From the NCBI GenBank assembly GCA_947650285.1, contig CANTFL010000740.1, positions 124,001-188,000 of the forward strand: a DNA stretch of 64,000 nucleotides. Direction: 5' to 3'. The DNA comes from Hyaloperonospora brassicae. Taxonomy: Eukaryota > Oomycota > Peronosporomycetes > Peronosporales > Peronosporaceae. The position numbers and the translations under genes were made by a program. Shown one piece after another: positions 11,741 through 22,309 of this stretch (positions are counted from its first letter, which is position 1; each line of letters starts with the position of its first letter). The notes below the pieces were generated by a model. That model made no database searches and had not been told where the DNA came from. It saw nothing but the letters and a program-made list of their open reading frames with translations.

Positions 11741-12073
11741 TTAAGGATTGACAATGCGCACCGAGTGTCGCTTGTTTATCTCAAGTAAATGATTCATACA
11801 ATGGCGAGAGAAAAGAAGAGTTCAACTTAACTCAGGTCGAATGGCCAATACATCGGATAACTACTCTGTTTAAAATGATTGGCTAAATTTGACATCATAC
11901 ATTTCTTGTAGCTCAAATCGAGTACCAATGATGCAAGATTCTCAAGACTAATCTTTCTATCCACATAGCCAGTCACATCTTTGACAATTGTATTTAGTGT
12001 ATTTGCAATTTTTATATCTACGTGGCGTTATAATCGTTTGGTGCTGAACAATTAACACCCAACGCCAGAATTG

Positions 12074-12921
12074 TTAATTTAAAAAATCGTCGCTGTTAAA
12101 GGCTGGGACAATGGAGTCTTTGTGGTTGCTAACAACTTTAGCACGCCTTAAACGAGAGCTCATGTCTCGACCGACATATGATGAAGTGTTACGTAACTCG
12201 AACACTTCACCCAGTGGATTTACACGTACCACTTCACGTGCATCATGTGGCCCTATCCTTGAATGCTTCGACTTTTTGTCTACAATGTCAATCCCGACAT
12301 TCAGTGAGGTACCATTGTGGCCGCCCTCACTCGGTGAATTTTCACGTGCTAACTCACTCACATCGGAGGAATTGCATTCTTAATGACTCAGCCCTAGGCC
12401 AACAATGTCTTCAGCATGCAGTAACCTATTGCCGCAACGAGCTTCACTAAACGGACTACGAATCGTTTTACATTCGGTGAAAGAGATACGCTCACCAATC
12501 ATGTCATTAAATTTAAATCGATCAACTCGGACATACCGATGTCCCGCACATTGACATCCTCCGTCAATAGCTAGCGCCAATTGTTCTTATATTGCCTAGC
12601 AAATGTGGGTTCATGACTCTTCAGCGATTCATTGAGAACATTAGGCGTTGCGCCTAAGGTCTGATATCTCCAATCAATACATGGCTTTTGGCGTTCGAGC
12701 AAAGCCATACTTAGGATTAGACCGTATCTCGAATCCAAATCAAATACAAGAAAGCCTTCTGTGCTGTCGACGTCCAAAAATCTAACACGTAAGTTCAACG
12801 GAACATTTGGCCCAGTGACGCAACCACCAGTCGATAAACGAACGGTGATTGAGTCACCCTCATTCGCTTTGCGCGCATCAGCACATCGCTGACCCTTTCT
12901 CAAGAGAACGACGTCGAGCAT
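12074..12921 (-). pseudogene. Element C protease and protease-RT linker
   Basis: Minus-strand frame 12571-12921 matches the retropepsin C-terminal half (GDSITVRLSTG, then DLDSRYGLILSMALLERQ, the equivalent of the LILG motif). The linker at 12074-12361 (ENSPSEGGHNGTSLNV, LGEVFELRNTS) exists once here but is duplicated as a 120-bp repeat in element B. The DSGAS active-site part lies right of 12921 and is not readable. Confidence 0.65.
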
Positions 12922-13066
12922 AACTACATGAACTTCCGGAATTAATCAAAGTCGATTATGGATCGTCAAAGCCTTTCACTGTCACCTCGGCGACCGCCAA
13001 CCCAGGCTTGTATCCACGTTCTTTGCTGACGGGCACAGAGCTCTTGGGGCTGAGCCATATATTACT

Positions 13067-14150
13067 CTACCTCGCGGAGAATTTACATATCTTAGTTATA
13101 CCCCAGTTGGGCGATTCACACCTACTGGGTGTCGACAATTGCTTGCGCCGTACCAGATTGCTGGGTGAGGCGGGGATCTTGACTCGTAGAGTCAGGTGTT
13201 GCTTGCGTAACGGACAACTGGAGAGCAAATGTTTAGCGCTTCCGCACTTAAAACACCGAAAGCACTTCTTGTTGTTGCTGACCAACCTGAATTTCAGCTT
13301 CACCTTTATCTTCAGCGTTGCTAAAAGCAATCGTTTCAGTCTTAAAAAATCCGGAGTAACTATAGAGATTGCCCTCAAAAAGATGGGCTTGCACCGGTTC
13401 CAACCAAGTTCGAATGACTTAAAGTTGTGCTCAGCATATTTAGCGATGCTCACAGCCTATTTAAAAATTAGAGGGATGGACCCGAAAAACCTCGGTTCTG
13501 GCCACGTCAGTGTGAAAACCTTCTACAAATACAGTCACATAAACTGCCTCAGGGAGAGGGTAGGATTGCGTAGCAGCCATTAGATTCATCAACACCTTTA
13601 CATTGTCCATTAACTATTGCGTACCCTAACGGGCAGAGAAGAGGGCGTAAACGCGCATGATAAGCCTGATTGGGCAGTGAGAAAACTCGCAAAAGTTCGA
13701 GCTTGAGCGATCCCCTTGCGGTATACACAGAATCAAATACGTGTTGCACGCCATAGCCCACTCTCTAGATATCCCATCAAGCTTATGGACAGACAGTGCG
13801 ACTTGCTGGTGCTCAAGTGAAATTAGACCAGATCTCATGGTCAACTTAATCTCACGAATCCAGAGGGTGATATTTCCCTTTTCTTACCGAAGAGGTCTTT
13901 AACGTGCACACTGAGGGGACGAGGCTAAGTCACTTTATCTGGCAATGTCACTCATCGTCTTTGCATAGCCGACCCAACTTTGTTTTAACCTGCTATAAAG
14001 GGTCGTCTCATTCTCGTGAAGGTCTCGACACGTGCAAATAGCACATCAGGACCGTGTGCAGCTTGGAATTACGCATTTAGTGGCCCTATGACCGCGGTCA
14101 GCTAAAAAGGCGCGACCGTTTGAGCCTCATTGAGGTCTATTAATTGCTAC
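13067..14150 (-). pseudogene. Element C gag with CCHC knuckle
   Basis: Broken capsid gene. Pieces of the gag core are at 13549-13844 (GLISLEHQQVALSVHKLDG, then SLKLELLRVFSLPNQA). The zinc knuckle at 13214-13255 is intact (C-X2-C-X4-H-X4-C, CFKCGSAKHLLSSC). At least three frames are needed. The start of gag near 14140 still has a glutamine codon where element B has a TAA stop. Confidence 0.7.
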
Positions 14151-14190
14151 ATACTTACAGAGGATCCGTCGTAAAGACCCAAGCGTAACA

Positions 14191-14208
14191 TGACTACAAG
14201 TGCTACCA
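14191..14208 (-). promoter_or_regulatory. Element C primer-binding site
   Basis: On the minus strand TGGTAGCACTTGTAGTCA lies 2 nt after the 5' LTR and is identical over 18 bases to the PBS of element B. It should pair with the 3' end of a host tRNA ending GUGCUACCA; I cannot name the tRNA. Confidence 0.75.
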
Positions 14209-14210
14209 AA

Positions 14211-14664
14211 TGTAGCGGAGCTAAACATCTTTTTAAGTCAGAGGAAGAATTAACGCTCTTCAGCAAACTTAGTTTAAAGAACTCGACTCAGAGCGTCAAA
14301 GAGCTTGAAGGGCTTACGGTTCCCTATCCAGGTGACAAACGATTCAAAAATTCACAGCACAGAGTGCTCAAGCGTAGCTACCTGTACAAGGCGTTGCTAG
14401 ATATTATTAACGATCAAAGCCGCTTTGGGAAGGCACGTGTCTTAATAGATCAAAAGGGGAACTGAACTTTATTTCTTTTTTTGAAAAGAGCACCTCAAAC
14501 TAAACGTACTAAATCTAGACAATAATGTTTGACAGCTCTTAAAAGACCTCGTATTTCGGCGACCGACACAATTCAGATCCAACAACTGATGTAGCGTTCT
14601 TATAGCATCATTCATGGGACTTTGTACCTTACGTAAACCACTCATGTTGTGTAACTTCATTACA
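14211..14664 (-). repeat. Element C 5' LTR
   Basis: On the minus strand TGTAATGAAGTTACAC...GCTACA, 454 bp, followed by TGCTG at 14665-14669. The partner LTR is 7504-7961. Confidence 0.85.
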
Positions 14665-15309
14665 TGCTGGGTGTATCATTATTGCACCGACAATGCAATG
14701 GGGGATCGTATGGCAAATATTGCTTTGGATACATAAGCTCTTTGTCAATGGACCCATGTTGTATATTGCGGTGCGAAGGTGATAAAAGTAGATGCGAGCC
14801 CTTGATTGTGGTTTAACAACTCAACCAATATTTATGTAAACGTGAAGCGCCTTGACTGCTCCTGTGGGTGCGTATCACTAATACCATGAAAAAATTTAAC
14901 ACTATCGTAGCACGAGCCTTCTCTTCTTTAATTGTCGATTCTCCCGTCTCCGTATACCCAATATACCAACTGCCGTCCTAGAACATACGGCCAACTATCG
15001 TCTTTCCTTCAATACCCAGATCAAAATTCAAAAAAACGCATCCTCCGACCATAGTGCTATAAAGAAGGCTACAACTTTACTTGTCAATAATGTCAGCTAC
15101 TGGCTATAGACATCTCACGCCCCCAGAGGCCCGCGATGACATCTATAAACATAATCATCTCAAAATAAGAGTATTTAGGTCGGCGCTCTGGTGTTCGAAC
15201 ACAATAATTATCATGTTTGTTCAGTAATAGGCGCCTTGGTAACGTTCTAGCCAAGCAACAGGACCTAGCGGGTCAAACGCGATGCTAAATACACCAACAA
15301 TATTACTTT
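14665..15309 (+). mobile_element. LINE D, right part (RNase H end and 3' UTR)
   Basis: Continuation of LINE D after element C. Near 14680-14740 it reads CTDNAMGDRMANIALDT, the end of the RNase H domain (LINE E: RDYNKMADCAANIATNT). The last 60 bases (GCTAAATACACC...) resemble the end of LINE E near 19840-19865. It ends in ATTACTTT right before the 15-bp target duplication. Confidence 0.65.
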
Positions 15310-15951
15310 CTGTAGCCCGTATCGTGCTCGAAGCACACTGACGATCCACGGGCTCTGGCCGAATCACAACGATGGCTACGAGAGCTGCTGTAATACCAGT
15401 GCGACGGTCGAAAATGAACCATTCGACGCAGTGCCGTTCGCCACGCGACTCTCTTGTCGCACATGGCCACCCACTGGCTCGGCGCCTCGCAACAGTCGAC
15501 GCACAATACGCTGTGCAAATTTTACAACCATGAGTTCCAAAAGCACAGCCTGTGCTACGCGACACAAGGGGCGGGCCTCGAAGCTGCTGCGACCACGTAC
15601 TTGAAGCGACGCTCTACACAGCGGCTCGCCTTCGTGCAGCGACCGAGCAGATCAACGCGTGGGCAGCTCGTGACCCGCACCAGACGACGGTGGCGGCGAT
15701 TCAGGCGCTGTATGACCGTCACGTGATGGTCTTGTGCTCAGCGGTGGACGGCGAGAACCAGCTCTCGGTCATTCGCACGTGCTTTGACAAGCCCACGGTG
15801 ATCGATCGCCAAGGCGCGACGACGCAGATTGACTGTGCCAACGCGACGGCCACGGCCACGTTCTCTGTGTGCTCGGACGACCAGGCGGTCACTCTTTTGC
15901 CGTACGTGGCACCGGAGGCAACGACTGCGTCTGCACCTACGGCACTATTTG
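15310..15951 (+). pseudogene. Secreted RNase T2, 3' piece
   Basis: Continuation of the gene begun at 4330. The duplicated CSPYR codons are followed by CAS I (IHGLWPN, 15344-15364) with its catalytic histidine and a GYESCCN segment. After a frameshift near 15450 comes CAS II (HEFQKH, 15529-15546) with glutamate, lysine and histidine. After a second frameshift near 15608 come IQALYDRHVMVLCS and IRTCFDK, typical of the T2 C-terminus. A C-terminal tail rich in alanine and threonine follows. So all catalytic residues are still present in the DNA, but insertion and two frameshifts have killed the gene. The last ten bases are duplicated at 19887, where LINE E probably entered. Confidence 0.75.
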
Positions 15952-17892
15952 AGTCGATAAAGTCGAAGTCCTGTCGAGAGCTATTGCTTGCGAGTAACCC
16001 GCCGCTCTTTGGCGTAGAAAGATATGATAGAATGCATCGCTGGCGTTCAAAAAAGCAGCCACATTGGACCCACGTCAGACCGGGACGGTAGCTCTACTTC
16101 TCGATTTCGCGAAACCCTACTACACACTCTAGCGCCCGTACTTATTGTCGTTGCTGACGTGGCTGGTCTTTTCTCAGCGGTTTGCCTCGGTATTGGAGGC
16201 ACTCCATCACAATACGACTTGCCAGTTCGTCGTCAACGGCTACCGGTCAAGTAGAAGAGATGTTCGCTGCGGTATTCGTCAAGGGTGCACTATAGCTCCG
16301 CTACTTTTAATTCTTGCTCTCAATAGCGTTTGCAGAGTTATACAGGCTCACCCAGAAAAAGCGGCGTGGGGATCCGGTCGGGTGACAAGGCAGAAGTGAT
16401 AAAGGTGTCTGGGTATGCCGACGATACGGCCGTGTATATCCACGAACGTTGGTAAGTAAAACATGTGGTATCGGTTCTGGATGGATTCTCTGGCGTCTCG
16501 AGACTTCACACAAACCGGGCTAAGTCTATGGTGACCGAACTTAATTCTCAAGGTTCAGAAGTGCCCCTAGATACCCAAAGCCTAATACTTTTTGCGCGGC
16601 GGGACTCTAGCCCGTAGCTTGGTGTGATGGTCGGGCAGCAAGAAGCTCAATCCGAGAACTGGGATAAATGTATCCGATCTATCTGGTGTCGGCTCGTCCT
16701 TGCTCGAGCGAAGACGCACACTGTGGAACAGCGGGGTCGTCTGGCTAGCGCGATCGCGGTCCCCGAAATTATCTTTTTGGCACTTCATTGCTGGCCGCCT
16801 CTCGGGGTCGTCGCACGACTTCACGGACTACTCATGGACTTTATCCTTGGGGCGAGGTAAGGACAACGTTTCAGATCTTGGGTTCCACAGGAAATGGTCT
16901 CGCTTCCTATTCAGCAGGGTGGGCTGGCGATACCATGTATCAGGACGGATTGGATGACAATGGCTGCAACAGCTGTCGGCGAATGGGCGGCAGCCGTCTC
17001 GCAACGGAAGCTCCTGATCGGAGACGTTTTCTGGGGGACAGCGAATGGATTGACGTACATCACACCATTCTGGACAGCAGAGGTGCAACCTCAACTTAAC
17101 ACATCCCTCTGGGAGACTGGATCTGCAGTGGTTGGCCTGTCGGCTGCCCGTCACATTCGTCATGGAGACGTGCAGACTGTTAGTCGCCGTGCTTCAATTT
17201 TTACTTCTACAGACAACACCGTCTACAACAATGATTGCAGTGTCACTATTGACTTTCGTCACGCGATAACCGTCGAAGTGAGAAACGGTAGTAAGGCAGA
17301 CGTCACCTCTACGGGCCGTTTCGATAATCGATGGCTAGAGCATGTGACGATGCAAGATATGTCATGGCTCCGGGATCGTCGATATTGCCCGTACAAGCTG
17401 CACGGAGCCGGGTTCTCTCGCGATTTACGCACTCTCGGCGATGTACTGTAATGGTCCTAACTACAACCTGGCGTGAATCGCTTCTCGCCTTCTACCGACA
17501 TGTCAGCACAGTCGATAGCGAAGCGGCGACACTTTGGGTATTTCTGTCTCGCACTTTCTTACAACTTTCCTTCAATTATGTATCTAGCGCTTCCGCACGG
17601 GGCCTTGGTCTCGTACTTGGCCAAGGTCCATCAGCATCACGAATGACAACTGGACGAAATAGTGCTTCCCTGTCAGATTTTGACACAGGTATACGTGGCG
17701 CCCGTCACAACGATAGTAGAATTTATGCTGGAGTGTGATAGAGCAGCAAGTCAGAACAGAAAGATCCCAGTACATTTAGGGCTATCCGGCGCTTTCACGG
17801 GTGGTGCATCTATGGGTCGGTTCAAGACGATGGAAATCACCGAGAAAGATGCTAAAGAAGCTTATAGCCAACTGCCGCTTGCGAACCAGAGA
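15952..17892 (+). pseudogene. LINE E reverse transcriptase and C-terminal region
   Basis: Non-LTR reverse transcriptase. The first catalytic block VALLLDFAKPYYTL is near 16085-16130, the VNGYR...GIRQGCTIAPLL block is near 16230-16310, and the active-site YADD is at 16414-16425. Downstream (16894-17451) a long frame contains LPIQQGGLAIPCIRT and MQDMSWLRDR, typical of the region between RT and RNase H in oomycete LINEs. The frame changes several times and stops occur within RT, so it is not functional. Confidence 0.75.
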
Positions 17893-17897
17893 ACAAC
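17893..17897. repeat. Solo-LTR target duplication (ACAAC)
   Basis: ACAAC precedes the LTR and recurs at 18431-18435 directly after it. Confidence 0.8.
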
Positions 17898-18430
17898 TGT
17901 AACGGGGTTACACGTCGACTGGTAGTCGACAATAGGTGTGGTACACACAAGGGATGAGATCCCCTTTAAAGTAATATTCGAACACAAGTATCAATTGTTG
18001 AAGACTGATGTCTGTCAACCATTGATTACGAGATCTTTTAATAGGTTTATTTAGGACATGAATGAGTAGGTTATTTACTTTGTTCTAAGGTGTTCTTTTG
18101 GGTTAAAAAAAGGAATAAAATTCGGTTCCCATTTTGATCAACATAAGACACGTGCCTCTCTGAGGCGTCTTGCGATCGTAAGGAAGTAGCAACGCCTTGT
18201 TGAGGCAGCTACTCCTTGTGCACTTAGTGCGTTTGATTCTTTGAATCGTTTGGTCCCCCTGGAACAGGGAACGTAAGCTCTTTGAGCTTGTTGACTCTTT
18301 GAGTCGGGTTCTTCAAACCAAACCTTAGCTCTCGGAGCTGTTGACTCTTTGAGTCGGGTTCGTAGAACCAAAGTTGCTCATTGAGCGTTAAGTCTTCCTC
18401 TGACTTAAGGAGCTGTGTAGCTCCGCTACA
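17898..18430 (+). repeat. Solo LTR of the element B family
   Basis: A 533-bp TGTAACGG...GCTACA sequence, nearly identical to the 3' LTR of element B, without internal sequence. It arises by recombination between the two LTRs of a former full element. It interrupts LINE E between the RT tail and RNase H. The right half (18154-18423) is a run of about fifteen short inverted repeats, described in the findings. Confidence 0.9.
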
Positions 18431-18435
18431 ACAAC

Positions 18436-19790
18436 AGCGCGACCTAAGAAACCTGAAGCAAGGCTTTCAGGATTTTTTTATCTGGCACCGTTATGGTCGC
18501 ATGGCGTGATTTTTGCCGGATCCGAGCGACATTTTCGACAGAAGTACAAACGCTGTATTGAATCAAGAGTAAGAGCTTCCCGTTATGGAACTGAGCAGCG
18601 CACGATCTCTCATGATTCAACAACGAGTACGACAAGAAAACTCTCGCACCAACAAGTCATGTCTTCTGGAGCTGTACCTGCGCAAAACGCCATTGGGCCC
18701 ATCTGCGGTCGATGTGGCGATATCTAGGAGCTTTTGACGAGGCCGACATGGAAGTCTGGGTATTCGACATGGAGATCCAAGGGCAGGTATCAGCAGACTG
18801 GACGCCAGTTCAGCGATCTCGCGCGATAAGCGTTGATCGGTAAAAAGCAATGTCAGTAGTCTTTTACGCGGCAAATGAACTGTGGCGATTCGTCTTTTCG
18901 TCGTCGCTACATGCTGTATGAATTGAGCGCCTGAATAGGATGCGAGATTCCACCCTGTCAGAAGAAGCGCACATATACAAGGCTACGTCACATCTGCGTC
19001 TTGCACTGACACGATTTCGAAGCTCTGTATACCCCGGAAGGTGGAGTCGATGGCCAGATACTTGCGCAGGTTTGCACTGGCCGACACGCTTCTCCTACAC
19101 GATGAACCAATTCCACTGAGATCACTACGGCTGGCTGACCCGCCAGGTGTGATGTACCTGCTTTTCTTCGATGGGGAATCTCTAGGAAATACTGAGCCGG
19201 GCGGGTCTGGATTCGTCATTGTCAAGCTTCACGCACCTACCCACACAGCCGGCATCGTGTGGGTGGCCAGCATAGCATATGGCAATCCAACTACTACTAC
19301 TGACAACTTTGCCCAATATCAAGGTCTCGTGCACGGTCCTTACCGCGCTAAAGAAGGCGTGTTGTCGCCTCTTCATGTCGTACGGGACAGTGATTTGGTG
19401 CTCTTGCAACTCAGGACCTACCGCTTACCGCGTAAACCCAAATTGGCGCACTTATACGACGGGGCGAGGGATCTGGGCGACGAAGTAGCTGTGGTTAGCT
19501 GGGGTCATCACTCCCGCGACTACAACAAAATGGCTGACTGTGCGGCGAACATAGCCACGAACACGTGCCGTTCCGTCCAAGTCCAAATCCCGTCAGGCCA
19601 AAGTGTCGTCCAGGAGCTGGCTGCACACCTCGACAACGACGTCAATCACTGGATCGAAACTTCTACTTCCAACCACGCAGATTCAAGTGGACCCAATTAC
19701 ACAGAAAAGACCTTAGCCTTTCACGGAAACACCTCGTGGTGCGCGGAGGCGTCTTTCGTGGAACCACACGAGCCTAATCTTGTAACTTAG
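18436..19790 (+). pseudogene. LINE E RNase H part
   Basis: Continuation of LINE E. At 18640-18900 one frame reads LRKTPLGPSAVDVAISRSF and VVFYAANELWRFVFSSS, the linker of this LINE family. From 19041 a 249-codon frame covers an RNase HI domain: FFDGESLGNTEPGGSG (first catalytic aspartate), FAQYQGLVHG (glutamate-helix position, here glutamine), HVVRDSDLV (second aspartate) and HHSRDYNKMADCAAN (final histidine and aspartate). The domain is almost complete, but the glutamate of the AEY helix is replaced. Confidence 0.75.
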
Positions 19791-19896
19791 ATGTATGTGT
19801 GGTGATTTCGATCACTGCCATTCTTTTATCGGGTCGCCAGCGCACCTAAATATACCTCACCTTATCAATCACTAGAATATGTCGCTGCACTATTTG

Positions 19897-20608
19897 CTCT
19901 TGACTGGTAGCGTGCTGCCACTGCTATACACTTGCGTCGATTGACGACGCGCTGAGCTATGAGTGCGATGAGACAGAGTTCCTGTCTACGCGGTACAATG
20001 TGATGCACGACAAGAACCAGTGGACAGAAGTAGAAGAGCGCGACAATGCAGCGCCAGGCTTGACTTGACTGGAATGGTAGTGCACCCATTTACACGGACT
20101 TGAAGTAGTAGTCGCAGACTGATCTGATCGATTGTGTAGCTCTAACGAGCTTGTGTGGAGATGAGGTGAGGGTGCTGCATGCGTCGAAAGGACACAGGAT
20201 AACGATCCGATACTTCATTCGGCAAAGCTCCCGAACTATGACGTATGTATCGAGCGAATGACTTGACAGTCTTCGGCCACCCGATGTAACGATATCAGTA
20301 TAAATGTGGTGCTCACTCGAGCGCCTGAATCACCGCATTACGATCTTTGCTTCTCGCTCACAATCTTACACCTCACCAGCTGCGCCAAGGCCGTCCACCT
20401 CTGTTGTCTCGTGCAATGTTCATTGTGAGCTCCTAAGACTACAGTAGATCAATACAGCAGCGCCATTACCAGAGTTCCAATCCGCGTCACCGACGAATAT
20501 ATTTTACCTGCATCATGGACACTATGAGATGCTCACGACCGGCCCGACTGGAGCCATAATTCTTGCTGTCCAGGATACGGCCAGCACGGTATCGAGCACC
20601 AGCATACG
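19897..20608. other. Flank between LINE E and element B
   Basis: No complete gene is seen. A short plus-strand frame near 20480-20600 reads FYLHHGHYEMLTTGPTG, which faintly recalls the last strand of OTU-type proteases (HYEML). After element B the frame runs on to a stop near 28470 through 18-bp tandem repeats. This is weak evidence for a neighbouring gene relic. Confidence 0.2.
20594..20608. repeat. 18-bp tandem repeat, part left of element B
   Basis: GAGCACCAGCATACG is one copy of an 18-bp unit that continues at 28361-28400 on the other side of element B with two more copies. So the element landed in a short tandem array. Confidence 0.7.
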
Positions 20609-21090
20609 TGTAACGGGGTTACACGTCGACTGGTAGTCGACAATAGGTGTGATACACACAAGGGATGGGATCCCCTTTAAAGTAATATTAGAACACAAGT
20701 ATCAATTGTTGAAGACTGATGTCTGTCAACCATTGATTACGAGATCTTTTAATAGGTTTATTTAGGACATGAATGAGTAGGTTATTTACTTTGTTCTAAG
20801 ATGTTCTTTTGGGTTAAAAGAAGAAATAAAATTCGGTTCCCATTTTGATCAACAAATGACACGTGCCTCTCTGAGGCGTCTTGCGATCGTAAGGAAGTAG
20901 CAACGCCTTGTTAAGGCAGCTACTCCTTGTGCACTTAGTGCGTTTGATTCTTTGAATCGTTTGGTCCCCCTGGAACAGGGAACGTAAGTTCTTTGAGCTG
21001 TTGACTCTTTGAGTCGGGTTCGTAGAACCAAAGTTGCTCATTGAGCGTTAAGTCTTCCTCTGACTTAAGAAGCTGTGTAGCTTCGCTACT
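20609..21090 (+). repeat. Element B 5' LTR
   Basis: 482 bp. Shorter than the 3' LTR because one unit between two TTGACTCTTTGAGTCGGGTT repeats is deleted. The terminal hairpin is GAAGCT/AGCTTC, whereas the other copies have GGAGCT/AGCTCC, a paired change. Confidence 0.9.
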
Positions 21091-21092
21091 CT

Positions 21093-21110
21093 TGGTAGCA
21101 CTTGTAGTCA
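21093..21110 (+). promoter_or_regulatory. Element B primer-binding site
   Basis: TGGTAGCACTTGTAGTCA begins 2 nt after the LTR and is identical to that of element C. Confidence 0.8.
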
Positions 21111-21149
21111 ATCTATATCTGAGTCAATAAAGACTGATCCTCTGTAAGG

Positions 21150-22183
21150 ATGGAGCAATTTACACCCCTCTCTGAGGCCTAAAAGGTCGCGCTTGATAAG
21201 CTGACCGCGTCCGTAGGCCCTGAGTATGTGGAGTTTCTAGCTGCACAAGGTCCCGATGTGCTCAATGCACGAGTCGAGACCTTCATGCAGTATGAAACGG
21301 ACCTTCGAGGGCAGGTTCAAAACCAAGTAGCGTCGGCTATGCCAACACGCTACGTGGCGATGCCACCAGAAGAAGCTAAACCTCGTCCCCTTAGAGTGGA
21401 CGTTAAACATTACTCCGGGAAGGAGGGGGGGAACCATACCCTCTGGATCCGTGAGATTGAGATGGCCATGAGCTCTGGTCTTATCTTACTGGATTATAAG
21501 CGGGTCTTGCTGGCCATATCCAAGCTCGATGGAAGAGCTAGAGAGTGGGATCTGACGTGTGGCACGTCGGTCGACTTGGCGTTTCCCACATGGGATTCGC
21601 TCAAGTTAGACCTTTTGCGAGTTTTCTCGCCGCCTAACCAGGCCTTTCGCTTGCGCTCACGCTTCTTGTCTACCCGTCAGGGTAAGAATGAGCTAACGGG
21701 TATGTACAAGAGTTGAGAACTCTGATGGCTACTATGCTGTCTGACCCTCTCCCTGAGACAGTCTATGTGACTGTCTTCATGAAAGGTCTTAGTAATGGCG
21801 TTGCCAGGACCGAGGTGTTTCGGGTCCATCCCTCTACTTTTGAGGAGGCTATTAGCATTGCTTAAAATGCTGATCAAAAGTTCAAGTCGGCCAGACTTGG
21901 TTGGAATTGGCACAACCCAAGCTTTGCGTGGGCAACCTCTGCGATCACCTTGGATTACTGTAAGCCAGATCCGATGGATTTTAGCCATGCTGAAGATAGA
22001 GGTAAAGCGGAGCTTCATGTTGCAGAGCAACGACAGCAAGTGAAACGCTGTTATATGTGCGGAAGCACTAAACACTTGCGCCCCACTTGTTCTTGGCGTA
22101 AGCAACAACCGAATTTCATGGGTCGAAACTCCAGCCACAACCAGAAACCTGGTATGGCACGGGGAAACGTCGACACCCAGTAG
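21150..22183 (+). pseudogene. Element B gag with CCHC knuckle
   Basis: Start ATG at 21150, but a TAA after eleven codons (element C has a CAA there). The longest open piece is 21228-21716 with the capsid core (HTLWIREIEMAM, LDGRAREWDL, SLKLDLLRVFSPPNQAF). Further frames at 21720-22040 hold the rest of capsid, and 22049-22090 an intact zinc knuckle (CYMCGSTKHLRPTC). Gag forms the particle that packages the element RNA. Not functional as it stands. Confidence 0.8.
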
Positions 22184-22309
22184 GCTCGGGGCGCCCTACT
22201 GGGGTAGAACTGAGTTCTGTCACTTCTCTACGACGTATATTGAAACAGGGCTTAGCCCCACTGAGCTCTGTGCCCGCCAGCACACAGCATAGATAGAAGC
22301 CTGACTTGT

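Larger units (their letters stand above)
7504..14664 (-). mobile_element. Gypsy element C (complete ends, dead coding), minus strand
   Basis: A 7161-bp Ty3/gypsy chromovirus read from right to left: 5' LTR 14211-14664, PBS 14191-14208, gag, protease, RT, RNase H, integrase, chromodomain remnant, then a region with an opposite-strand reading frame, PPT and 3' LTR 7504-7961. Both ends are flanked by TGCTG. It sits inside the RNase H domain of LINE D, so it is younger than LINE D. All genes carry stops and frameshifts. Its middle pol part is almost identical to element B while LTRs, gag and protease differ strongly. Confidence 0.85.
15942..19896 (+). mobile_element. LINE E with candidate 10-bp target duplication
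   Basis: GCACTATTTG at 15942-15951 recurs at 19887-19896. Between them lies a 5'-truncated LINE of the same family as LINE D, interrupted by a solo LTR. Because the duplication is only ten bases, the ends are less certain than for LINE D. Downstream of the right copy a frame of six more codons and a stop could be the original end of the RNase T2 gene. Confidence 0.55.

Noticed and set aside
15221..15565. Minus-strand frames opposite the RNase T2 3' piece
   Set aside because: The plus strand contains both RNase T2 catalytic motifs; the minus frames are shadows.
17331..17738. Plus-strand frame overlapping the LINE E C-terminal region
   Set aside because: Shadow frame of the LINE product, whose own frame matches the family motifs.
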